Shown here: positions 44,705-53,499 of the stretch, in pieces | Position numbering within the stretch: the first letter of the stretch is position 1 | Layout: each line of letters opens with the position of its first letter | Source of the DNA: Malachius bipustulatus | Taxonomy: Eukaryota; Arthropoda; Insecta; Coleoptera; Melyridae | Assembly (NCBI GenBank): GCA_910589415.1 | Contig: OU342632.1 | Span: 54,673,341-54,737,340, forward strand | DNA: 64,000 nucleotides | Direction of reading: 5' to 3' | The notes under the pieces: model-generated | What the model was told of the DNA's origin: nothing | Databases searched by the model: none | What the model saw: the letters and a program-made list of their open reading frames with translations, nothing else | Translations under genes and position numbers: made by a program

Positions 44705-47568
44705 GTGGTTCACCCAGTTACAGGTCAGACCGTCTTAACTTATTTTATCAGAATGTCAGAGGCTTGAACACCAAAACTAGCGAATTCTTTCAAAATGTTT
44801 TATTGTGTGATTACGATATCATATGTTTGTCTGAGACGTGGCTTCGGAGCGATGTATCTAATAGTGAATTATTTACTAGTAGCTTTAATGTATTTCGCAG
44901 GGACCGTAATTTTCAGGCTTTGGGGTTGTCCAGGGGGGGTGGAGTTTTGATGGCTGTTAAATCTAACCTTCATTGCGCTCAAATTGAAGTGCCTGATCTC
45001 AATGCGCCTAATGTTGATATTTTGTGCTTGAGGCTGGAGATTTCTTTTAGTCAAACTCTGCTTGTTGTTTTACTCTATATTCCCCCTGGATCGTCCGCGG
45101 AGACTTATGAATCGGTCCTGGAGTCAATTGGCAGGTGTTTTGTTGTTGAGAACTGCCCAATTTTACTTTTGGGTGACTTTAACTCTCCGCAGTTCTTCAC
45201 GAACCGACCAGATAGACTTAATACCTTGTTAAATAATTTTATGCAACTTAATGGCCTGCGTCAATATAACTCTGTGTCGAACCACTTTAACGTAATCTTA
45301 GATTTAGTTTTTAGTAACGTTATTTGTGAGATAGAGCGATCTTCTTGTCCATTGGTTCCCGAGGATAGACATCACCCTGCTCTTGAGCTCGCTTGCGGTT
45401 TGACGTGTGTACGGCTCGTCAACTTTAAAATGGATAGGAACCCTACCCAGTTTAATTTTAGAAAAGCTAACTTTCCTCTGCTTTATGATCTGCTTGCTTC
45501 GATCGATTGGAGTTTTCTGACTGATGCGATAGATGTTAACGATACTTGCTCTAGGTTTTATAACGCTCTTTACGATGTTTTTGATGTGGCGGTTCCAAAA
45601 TATCGCGTCTCTTCTGCCGGTGGACGTAGTTATCCTGTTTGGTTTGATCGTAATATCATTCGGCACATCAGATTTAAGTCGTCCTACTATAGAAAATGGA
45701 AACGAACAAATTCGGACTACTGTCGGATGAAATTCTGCGAACTTCGGTCTGTTTGTAAGAGACTGTGTCGTCTAGCTTATCGGCGTTACTTGCATGACAT
45801 TCAGAACGACATCTTTAGTGATCCACGTAGGTTTTGGGCTTACGTTCGTGAAAAAAGACGTATCACAAGAATTCCTGGCCGCATGAATTATAACGGGGTT
45901 GAATTAACAGACCCACGAAAGATAGTTGATGCATTTGCCGATTACTTCGACAGTGTTTTCTCTGTGGCTAATTCTGGTCGGTCTAGTCGTCAAACTGGTA
46001 ATAGTTACACTGGCCAGACGGTATCGGTGAACCATATCACCGAGGATGAGATCTACATTGCCCTGAAGAAGTCTAAAAATTCTTTTACGTGTGGTGTCGA
46101 CCAAATTCCTGGTTTCCTACTGAAGGACTGTGCAGGTGTGCTGGTAACTCCTTTGTCGGTTTTGTTTAGCCGCATTATTGAAACATCTGTTTTTCCGGAT
46201 TTCTGGAAGATGTCCTGCATTTCCCCAATTTTAAAAAGTGGTGACAATTCTCTAGTCACGAATTACAGACCTATTTCATTGCTGTGTAATTTCAGCAAAG
46301 TTTTCGAGTCCATTTTATTTGATCGTATTTACTCATCTGTCAAATGCTATCTGGCGGCGGAACAGAATGGTTTTATGGAGAGGCGTTCTGTAACATCTAA
46401 TTTAGTTTCTTTCACTCAGTACACGTCGGATGTTATCGATCGTGGTGGCCAGGTGGATTCTGTTTACACAGACTTCCAGAAGGCTTTCGATAGGATAGAC
46501 CACCCCATACTGTTGCAAAAGCTAGACTTGTTTGGCTTCTCGGAGCCTCTGCTTGCTCTTATAAGGTCCTACCTCTTGAATAGAACACAGAAAGTTAAGT
46601 ATGGAGGTTACACTTCTAGAACATTCATTCCTACTTCAGGGGTGCCTCAGGGTTCAAACTTGGGCCCCCTGCTCTTTCTTATGTTCATTAACGATATAGT
46701 TGATGTCTTCACTTGTGAGAAACTTATTTACGCAGATGACCTAAAGCTTTTCAGCTCTGTCTGCTCGCAGTTGGACTGTGAGAGATTGCAGCTTAATCTT
46801 GACCGCTTGGCTCTGTGGTGCAGAGAAAACAACCTCTCTTTAAGCGTGTCCAAATGTAGCGTCATGACTTACTCCAAAAACCACCGTAATATTGATTTTG
46901 CTTACTCGATAGACGGCATCTTACTCTCCAGACCGCACTCTGTTCGGGACCTGGGTGTTGTATTTGACCGACAGCTGCGCTTCACGGAACACATTTCTCA
47001 GGTAGTGTCCGCCGCCTTCAAACTTTGCGGCTTTATTTTCAGAAATGGTAGAGAGCTGTCGGACACACAGACATTGGTGACTTTGTTCACGACGCTTATA
47101 AGATGTAAACGGGAATACGCGTGTATTGTGTGGTCTCCGTTGCATAAAGTTCACATTGATCTTCTTGAGTCTGTTCAGAGGAAGTTTCTAAAGTATGTCT
47201 CTTTTAGGATTGATGGTGTCTATCCTCCTAGGGGTTTTTTCCAGGAAGCTCTGCTGTCAAGATTCGGCTTGAGTTCTTTGGAGGATAGGAGAGCGGAACT
47301 TAGTATTAAATTCCTCTACAAGCTGGTTCATAACAAGATCGATTGTTCTTTTTTGCTGTCAATGCTGTCTTTCATTGTTCCGCGCTGTAATTCTAGACAG
47401 ACGTACATATTTTATAACCCGCGCAGTAACACAAATGTATTGACGAGGTCACCTTTAGTGGTTATGTGTGCTATTGCTAACAGAATATCAGGCCGCTGCG
47501 ACATTAACTATGATTCAATGGGACGCGTAGTGACTGCATTTAAGGATCAATTAACGCTATCGAGCTGA
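44575..47568 (+). CDS. ORF2: endonuclease plus reverse transcriptase, intact
   Basis: The frame is open from 44575, one base behind the ORF1 frame (overlap about 130 bp). The first endonuclease strand, NLFYQNVRGLN, is at 44734-44766, so the biological start lies before 44764. No ATG is present there; reinitiation or frameshifting is possible. Endonuclease motifs in order are ICLSETWL, LLYIPPGSS, LLLGDFN and DRHHPALELA. RT motifs are SFTCGVDQIPGFLL, NYRPISLLCNF, VYTDFQKAFDRIDH, SGVPQGSNLGPLLFLMFIND, LIYADDLKLF (catalytic YADD) and SVRDLGVVFDRQ, followed by the thumb with CIVWSPLH and a C-terminal region to the stop at 47568. No RNase H domain. The 934 codons after 44764 have no stop or shift. 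Confidence 0.9.
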   Translation, partial: SNTEATAGLQEGQGRTEGETRGRREELEASLQKWCSRDHNFKLSGSPSYRSDRLNLFYQNVRGLNTKTSEFFQNVLLCDYDIICLSETWLRSDVSNSELFTSSFNVFRRDRNFQALGLSRGGGVLMAVKSNLHCAQIEVPDLNAPNVDILCLRLEISFSQTLLVVLLYIPPGSSAETYESVLESIGRCFVVENCPILLLGDFNSPQFFTNRPDRLNTLLNNFMQLNGLRQYNSVSNHFNVILDLVFSNVICEIERSSCPLVPEDRHHPALELACGLTCVRLVNFKMDRNPTQFNFRKANFPLLYDLLASIDWSFLTDAIDVNDTCSRFYNALYDVFDVAVPKYRVSSAGGRSYPVWFDRNIIRHIRFKSSYYRKWKRTNSDYCRMKFCELRSVCKRLCRLAYRRYLHDIQNDIFSDPRRFWAYVREKRRITRIPGRMNYNGVELTDPRKIVDAFADYFDSVFSVANSGRSSRQTGNSYTGQTVSVNHITEDEIYIALKKSKNSFTCGVDQIPGFLLKDCAGVLVTPLSVLFSRIIETSVFPDFWKMSCISPILKSGDNSLVTNYRPISLLCNFSKVFESILFDRIYSSVKCYLAAEQNGFMERRSVTSNLVSFTQYTSDVIDRGGQVDSVYTDFQKAFDRIDHPILLQKLDLFGFSEPLLALIRSYLLNRTQKVKYGGYTSRTFIPTSGVPQGSNLGPLLFLMFINDIVDVFTCEKLIYADDLKLFSSVCSQLDCERLQLNLDRLALWCRENNLSLSVSKCSVMTYSKNHRNIDFAYSIDGILLSRPHSVRDLGVVFDRQLRFTEHISQVVSAAFKLCGFIFRNGRELSDTQTLVTLFTTLIRCKREYACIVWSPLHKVHIDLLESVQRKFLKYVSFRIDGVYPPRGFFQEALLSRFGLSSLEDRRAELSIKFLYKLVHNKIDCSFLLSMLSFIVPRCNSRQTYIFYNPRSNTNVLTRSPLVVMCAIANRISGRCDINYDSMGRVVTAFKDQLTLSS

Positions 47569-47766
47569 CGTCGCGGCCGTCTTGTATTTTGTATTTTCTT
47601 TCTCCTGTATTTTCTCTGGCATCTTGTTTTTGTACTTATAGGTTTATGATTTTAGGCATAAAATAGATAGGTATTATCGCATGTTTTTGTTTATTTTTTT
47701 CGTATATGTATATATTAAATTGTTTCCTGTAATTGGGTGCCTTTATGCATCTGTTGGAAATAAATA

Positions 47767-47799
<33 letters not shown>

Positions 47800-47803
47800 A
47801 TGC

Positions 47804-48706
47804 GCTTTATGACACGCTGTCGGAAAACAATGTCTGACATTTTGGGCTCTACGGAAGGAATCATTGGCGGAGTTCTTCCCTGAAAGTCGACGGAAGAGTA
47901 TGAAGAAAACACCCCCCCTCCAACAAGTTCGCCTTCTCCTTAGCCGTAGATGCGATGGTCCCGTCTGTCCGTGTAAGTAGTGGAATCGTGGATCTGGTGA
48001 AGTTCTGGCTGACTGCCTTAGTTACCGACCAAAAAGATTTAGAACCGTTAGGGCAGGAGAGAAGTTTGTTCCTAATTCTTTGGTTGTGAGTTTTCTTGGT
48101 TTGATCTATTATTTCTTTGCATCTGTTTAGAGCAAGGATGAAATTGTGGTGGTTTATGCCGTCGGGGCTCTTTCGCCATTGGCGAAAAGCCAGTTGTTTG
48201 GAGGCGACAGCTTCCTTGCATCTTTTGTTGAACCAAGGTTGGCTGTTTGAGGGCTGTTTTTTTGAAAAGGGAATGTAGGTTTCCATGCCTGTTAGGATGA
48301 CTTGAGCAACTTCCCTAGCACAAACAAATGGATCATTAGAGCCGAAACAAACACTCCTCCATGGAAAATCTCGATAATATTCCCTGAGTTCTTCCCATTT
48401 AGCAGATTTATAGTGCCAGACTACCGGAGGTTTACTTGCTTCTTTAAGACTAGTAATTGGCAGGACACAAGATGTTGAGACGAGTTTGTGGTCTGAGGAA
48501 CCCAGTGGTGCTTTCACCGTGATAGTATATATTTGAGGGTTGGTGGTCAAAAACAGATCCAACAGGCTGGCGAATTCTCCCTCGCGATCGGGAATACGGG
48601 TTGGTTCATCAACGAGCTGGGTAAAACCACAGCTGATCGCAAACGATTCCGCTTCACGGCCTTCTTCATCAGTGAAATTTGAGTATTTAAGCCAGTTGAT
48701 GTTATG
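47804..48706 (-). pseudogene. endonuclease end and linker of the old minus-strand element
   Basis: The sequence resumes HNINWLKYSNFTDEEGREAE, then FTQLVDEPTRIPDR, LLDLFLTTNP and LGSSDHKLVS (SDH motif). The linker follows (WHYKSAKWEELREYYRDFPW, WFNKRCKEAVASKQLAFRQW) and then TRTDGTIASTAKEKANLLE. A frameshift in a G/C run near 47915 separates this from MSDIVFRQRVIKRI, which abuts the insertion at 47804. Confidence 0.75.
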
Positions 48707-48708
48707 TA

Positions 48709-49563
48709 CCGGGTGGGCATTTAAGAATGAACAGCGGCCATATCTTGGGAAATATTGATCCTACAGTTTCAAAATGAAAATTTTCCTGACATAAGTGACT
48801 ATGCGAAATGCAATGAAAATATTTTCAAGATGGTCGCACTTCCGGAAATACCGGAAGTTGACACCTACTTCGTTATTTTAACGGGGACACCCTGCAAAAT
48901 ATTATATTTTTTAAATGTCTGAAGAAATCGAATACAGGTGGTTTTCACCATTGGAATTTAGATTGAGCGGTTTATGAGTTATAAACAAGTGAAAATCGCA
49001 ATTTTCCAACTTCAAAGCAGAGTAGAACTAGAACGGCTCAATGTATCTAAAAACGGCTTACATGTCCCCATCTTAACTTTTTACAAGGTATCATACCATG
49101 TGGTTTGAATTCTTATACAGGGTGATGAAAATTACCAGATTTTTCATCACCCTGTAGAAAAATCTAAACTACATAATATAATAACTTGTAAAAAGTTAAG
49201 ATAGGGACATGTAAGTCGTTTTTAGATATATTGAGCCGTTCTAGTTCTACACTGCTTTGAAGTTGGAAAATTGCGATTTTCGCTTGTTTATAACTCATAA
49301 ACCGCTCAATCTAAATTCCTGTGGTGAAAACCACCTGTATTCGATTTCTTCAGACATTTAAAAAATATAATATTTTACAGGGTGTCCCCGTTAAAATAAC
49401 GAAGTAGGTGTCAACTTCCGGTATTTCCGGAAGTGCGGCCATCTTGAAAATATTTTCATTGCATTTCGCATAGTCACTTATGTCTGGAAAATTTTCATTT
49501 TGAAACTGTAGGATCAATATTTCCCAAGATATGGCCGCTGTTCATTCTTAAATGCCCACCCGG
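48709..49563. mobile_element. 855 bp palindromic MITE, TA-flanked, inside an endonuclease gene
   Basis: The ends read CCGGGTGGGCATTTAAGAAT and the exact inverse. TA lies at 48707-48708 and 49564-49565. The arms are nearly identical over 400 bp, with the blocks ACTTCCGGAAATACCGGAAG, GTTATTTTAACGGGGACACC and GCTTACATGTCCCCATC. The centre near 49119-49153 is GGGTGATGAAAA...TTTTCATCACCC. Closest relative is 12709-13449. The high arm identity and the intact TA make it one of the younger MITEs here. Confidence 0.9.
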
Positions 49564-49565
49564 TA

Positions 49566-49990
49566 CATTAAAATCTCCCGAGATGGCTATCTCGGCTTTA
49601 GGGTAGTTTATCTGTATGAAGTGAACATTTTTTGTCAGGGACAAAAAAATTGTCCTATACAGTGCATCGCTGGGTGGTCGGTATAAACAACAGATAAATC
49701 TCGTCGTTTGTCGGTCTGTTATCTTAAGCCACATGACGTCAGAGTCATTGGGCTCAAAGTCTTCATCACGTTAACAGGAGAGGTCACTTCTGACAAAAAT
49801 GCCAATTTCGAACTTACGTCTAAATCGGGAATGAAAGTCATATCCTGGATAAAGATAATTAACTGTGCTTGATGTTGATTACACTTGGACTTTTGTTTCG
49901 CACAGTGCTAGAATGTGAGGTTTATTTGTCTGAAGATGTTGGTGTACTGAATTGATATTCGTGTTTACCCCAAATATTACAAAAGTCGAC
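49566..49990 (-). pseudogene. endonuclease N-terminal part of the old minus-strand element
   Basis: It reads KPHILALCETKV, then YPGYDFHSRFRRKFEIGIFV, DFEPNDSDVMWLKI, FICCLYRPPSD and EIAISGDFNV, the usual order ALCET, Y..., YRPP, GDFN of APE-type endonucleases. Two stops (after TKVQV and DLSC) show decay. The palindrome interrupts it immediately after GDFNV. Confidence 0.75.
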
Positions 49991-50010
49991 TATAAATTTT
50001 TCCATTCTGG

Positions 50011-52204
50011 AGGTGTTATTTTTCTTTCTCCTGCATGAATGTGCCCCTGGATCAGCCTCCGCCCGGAGATCCGAATGGGGGGTCGTTTTAACTCCGGAAA
50101 ATTTAAATCCTGGCAACGCCATCCATGCATATTATTATTGTGTCTTACCCCATGGACCGGAATCTCTGGCACAGCAACGAAACGTCAGCTCTTTAAAGCA
50201 ACTTCACGCCGCCTAAACCAGAAAAATGGTATTGCACCGGGCGAGGCTGTGTGGGTTCAATGTCCTCTACCATTTGATTTGCTAGTTTTGATCAGCCTCA
50301 GGATATCTTATGCCCCGGTGTCATCTATATAGACGACATTCCCCTATCCACCACCCGGGATGCTCCCGATGGGGGACTAGCAGCCCCGACACAGGTAACT
50401 AACCTAGGTAGGTAAATTTTCAGTGTTGTTACGTTGATTTCAGTGTTGTATCGCGCTAAAAAATATCGTGTATATCTCGAACGTACCGAGGTACATTTGA
50501 ACTCGTATGACATCGTCCCTTGCTTAAGGTTGGGGCTGATATGACGTCATACTCGCTGAAATGCGCTTCGTTCCGCCTTTGATATACAATGTACCTACTA
50601 ATATTTTTAAGAAATTTGAACTAATACTACTAAATATTTATTTGTGACTTTGTATGACTTTGTAGCTTGGATATCGTTAGGTTAAAAGAAACAAAAATTG
50701 ATATATAAAACAATCAAGCAAACCTAAATCGATAGAGCTATTTAAATAACCACAGTATAAGTAAAGACTTCGATGGAGCAAAACGAATTGTTCGAGTTGT
50801 TTGTTTCTGCATGGTTGAACAAGCTAGCCGCAGAAGCTTAAGTGGATGTCCGTTGAATTAACTGTCGTTATAGAAGTGAAATAAACCTCGAAACGGTCCA
50901 TTTTCACAAATGAATTGCAATTTAATCCCACATTGCAATGGTGTGAAGCGAGAGACACTAAAAAGTAACACAGTTCTAGTCTCTTTATATGACAATTTGA
51001 AGTTGCGCAACAATCGATATGTAAAAGAGTTGATGACTAATTAAAACCGTTAGATGAACTTTAAGGAACTTTTGCAATAGTTTAGAAGAGAGAAGTGTAG
51101 ACATTCTTGGGTAGCTTCCAATGCAGAACTGGTTTCAGTTAAATTACTAGGGTATCAGGTATCAGGAAACGAGGCTTCGTGTTTCAGCGGAAATTTTCTA
51201 TAACGTTTCAGTGTAATGCACTTTTTCGACGATTGATGTGGGTTTACTGCTTGCTTGGCGTAAATTAGTTTCACCCAGCCACTACTCCAAAGAAATTGTT
51301 ATTACAGTTTCTGGCGAATTGAGTCACTTGCGCGAAATATGAGAAAATATGTATAAGATTTAGTAAATAGGGCGTCACCTGGGCTGACTGGACAGGCTCT
51401 GATCCGGCCTCATAAATGCAATAAACCTGTCAAGTTAATGGCTTTTTATGCAAATTAGGATCATTAATCAAGTCCGGAATGCAATAAATCTGTTAAGTTA
51501 AATGTTATTTATGTTAATCAGATAGTTGAGATGCCCAACTCCATTATAATTTACATAAGGATTACATAAGTATTACATAAGGATAATTAGTGCTTGGTAC
51601 GTCCACTGGTGGTTGCTATGGCATATCTCCAGACTTTCAATATCTGAACCAAGTGAGACGAAATATAGGAAAGATACACGACGAGGAAGTAGAGAAAATA
51701 ATATTATGTATACAGTTTCTAAACTTAATATTTCCCTTTATAGCCTACATAGTAGCAATATTATCTTGGTCATCAGTCATCACCATTGTGGGGCGAGTGG
51801 TACCACCGGGGCAATAGCGTACACCGATCCAAATTAAGTGTTGGTAGTGAAAACTATGAGATGGGGCATGATGCACATCGCTAGGTTTGTCGAACGTATC
51901 GATCACTGGTATCAGCCGTTAGTATAGCCACCAACATCGAAAAATGGTTTTAATGATTTATCACGGAAGTCGACAAGCTTCGATACGTCTGAAAAAAAAA
52001 ACCTTGAAACCTCGATGAGACTTGGTCAGAGCCTAACTGCGAGGCAATGGTCAGGCTTGCGCCGCCGGCCAGATCCTATATAAAAATATTTGATTTTTTT
52101 TGACTGTAGGTAATATGTATATGAAATATTGAAAATTATATTGAGATTGCTCGATTGCTCTATTGAGATTTCTTTAGCTCGAAATTTTAAATTTTAAAAT
52201 TTTA
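50011..52204. other. no gene; anonymous intronic DNA
   Basis: The stretch 50011-50240 may hold more of the old retrotransposon's 5' region (minus-strand GRRLIQGHIHAGERK). A stem-loop ending in GAAACGTCAG at 50160-50190 lacks a hammerhead core. In 51415-51510 two related words, GCAATAAACCTGTCAAGTTA and GCAATAAATCTGTTAAGTTA, repeat 62 bp apart. The rest is unrecognised. Confidence 0.35.
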
Positions 52205-52524
52205 TATATACAGGGTGTCCCACCTCATTCGAAGCGGTCAAATAAATTTTGAAAATTCAAGTACAGGATCACAATAGCCATTTAAAATTATTTTGGACTA
52301 TACAGTGTCCCATATATGAGAGTGGCATAATATCAAGGTTATGTTTTTTTAAAAATGATGCTCCTATGTTATTGCATTTTTAGATTGTCTGAGAAGAGAA
52401 AATAAGATTGGCTTTCACAGTTGGTGTTTAAATTCAGAAGTTCTGTGAGTTATAAACAAGTGTTTATAAGATTTTATAAGATTTTATAAGATTTTATAAG
52501 AAGAGTTATAAACATTTTATCATC

Positions 52525-53499
52525 ATGTCGCCGAGTAGTGCAGACGTGCATTTTAGGTACTCAGTTTGTAAGGTTGATTTTGGTGAAAGTGAAGGTTATT
52601 TGTGTTGTGCTGGCTTGTGTGATTTTAAGAGCCACTTCAAATGTTCTAAAATAAAGACTCACGAAATTAAATCATTAGAAAATGTGAGAATAAAGTGGTT
52701 TTGTGAAAATTGCAGCTATTCCAGTGCAAGTTTACTGGACATGCTGCTATCTATGAAGAATGCGATTATTGGTATTCAAGATAAACTTATTAATATGGAT
52801 GGCAACTTCGCAAAATTTGGAGGTGCTATTGATCATTTAAACCGAGATGTGGAACAATTAAAAATTATTTCGCAGTTGGATAAAACTAAAAATTCATCGT
52901 GTACGAGTATACCTGTAGTCGATAAACGCCACGCAGATAAGGCGCCGATAATAAATGGCTTTGAAACCAAAACAGAGGCAAAAAATAATAATGTCAACAT
53001 TCCAGCAACTAGTACAAGTGATGGGAAAGACAAGGGTAATTATGGTAAAATAACATATTCTCAGGTTGCATCGGCTGTGAAAATCGCCACAAAAAACTCT
53101 AAATCAGAGCAGTCAAATAAATCTGAGGAAAGTAACTGGACAAATGTCAAAAATTTCAAAAATAAAAGAACTAAAAAGTCATCTGGCAATGTAACGGTTA
53201 TTGGGAACACAAAAATAAACAATAATAATTTAAAAGGGGTTCCAAGAAAAGGTCATATTCATGTATATAGACTCCAACCCAACACTACTGTCGAAGATTT
53301 AATGAATTTTCTGAAACCAAACTATCCCGAAGCAGAATGTGAGAATCTTAAATCAAAACATCCAGAAAGTTACTCTTCTTTCAGAGTTTCAGTTGATTAT
53401 GACAACCTCACTAAAATAATGGATCCAAATGCATGGCCTAGTGGAGTTCATGTGAATAGGTTTTTTCACATACGTCCCAAAACAGTGACGCCAGCTTAA
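52525..53499 (+). CDS. ORF1 (gag-like) protein with PHD-like finger
   Basis: Intact 324-codon frame. Residues about 14-63 hold a PHD-like finger (VCKVDFGESEGYLCC, then C..K-SHFKCSKIK and WFCENC). Residues 65-115 are helical (LLDMLLSMKNAIIGIQDKLI). A basic, Ser/Lys/Asn-rich middle follows. Residues about 245-320 form an RRM-like C-terminal domain (GHIHVYRLQPNTTVEDLMNF, SFRVSVDYDNLTKIMDPNAW, VHVNRFF). Such ORF1s bind element RNA. The stop TAA at 53497-53499 overlaps the ORF2 start as TAATG. Confidence 0.8.
   Translation: MSPSSADVHFRYSVCKVDFGESEGYLCCAGLCDFKSHFKCSKIKTHEIKSLENVRIKWFCENCSYSSASLLDMLLSMKNAIIGIQDKLINMDGNFAKFGGAIDHLNRDVEQLKIISQLDKTKNSSCTSIPVVDKRHADKAPIINGFETKTEAKNNNVNIPATSTSDGKDKGNYGKITYSQVASAVKIATKNSKSEQSNKSEESNWTNVKNFKNKRTKKSSGNVTVIGNTKINNNNLKGVPRKGHIHVYRLQPNTTVEDLMNFLKPNYPEAECENLKSKHPESYSSFRVSVDYDNLTKIMDPNAWPSGVHVNRFFHIRPKTVTPA

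Larger units (their letters stand above)
44066..47796 (+). mobile_element. young plus-strand Jockey/CR1-like non-LTR retrotransposon, 3.73 kb
   Basis: It is flanked by ATAATGC at 44059-44065 and 47797-47803, inserted in the RT of the minus-strand element. Contents are ORF1 (44078-44704), ORF2 (to 47568), a 3' UTR of about 200 bp and a (TTA)n tail at 47768-47796. ORF1 starts only 12 bp inside the junction, so the copy is probably 5'-truncated within or just before ORF1. ORF2 has no visible lesion, which makes it a possible source of reverse transcriptase. Confidence 0.85.
43210..50010 (-). mobile_element. old minus-strand non-LTR retrotransposon, split by two later insertions
   Basis: The pieces, in 5' to 3' sense order, are 49990-49566 (endonuclease start), 48706-47804 (endonuclease end, linker, RT start) and 44058-43255 (RT). 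The gap 48709-49563 is a TA-flanked palindrome. The gap 44066-47796 is a plus-strand retrotransposon. Joining the pieces at both sites restores the reading of GDFNVHNINW and RVIKRIMFALDPNKAS, so one element is involved. Near 43245-43318 a 35 bp phrase (CAGAGCGTGGCTRCCAGGGT...) is tandemly duplicated at its degraded 3' side. Confidence 0.8.

Noticed and set aside
50155..50195. ACGAAACGTCAG after a short stem
   Set aside because: Core sequence and stem II pairing absent.
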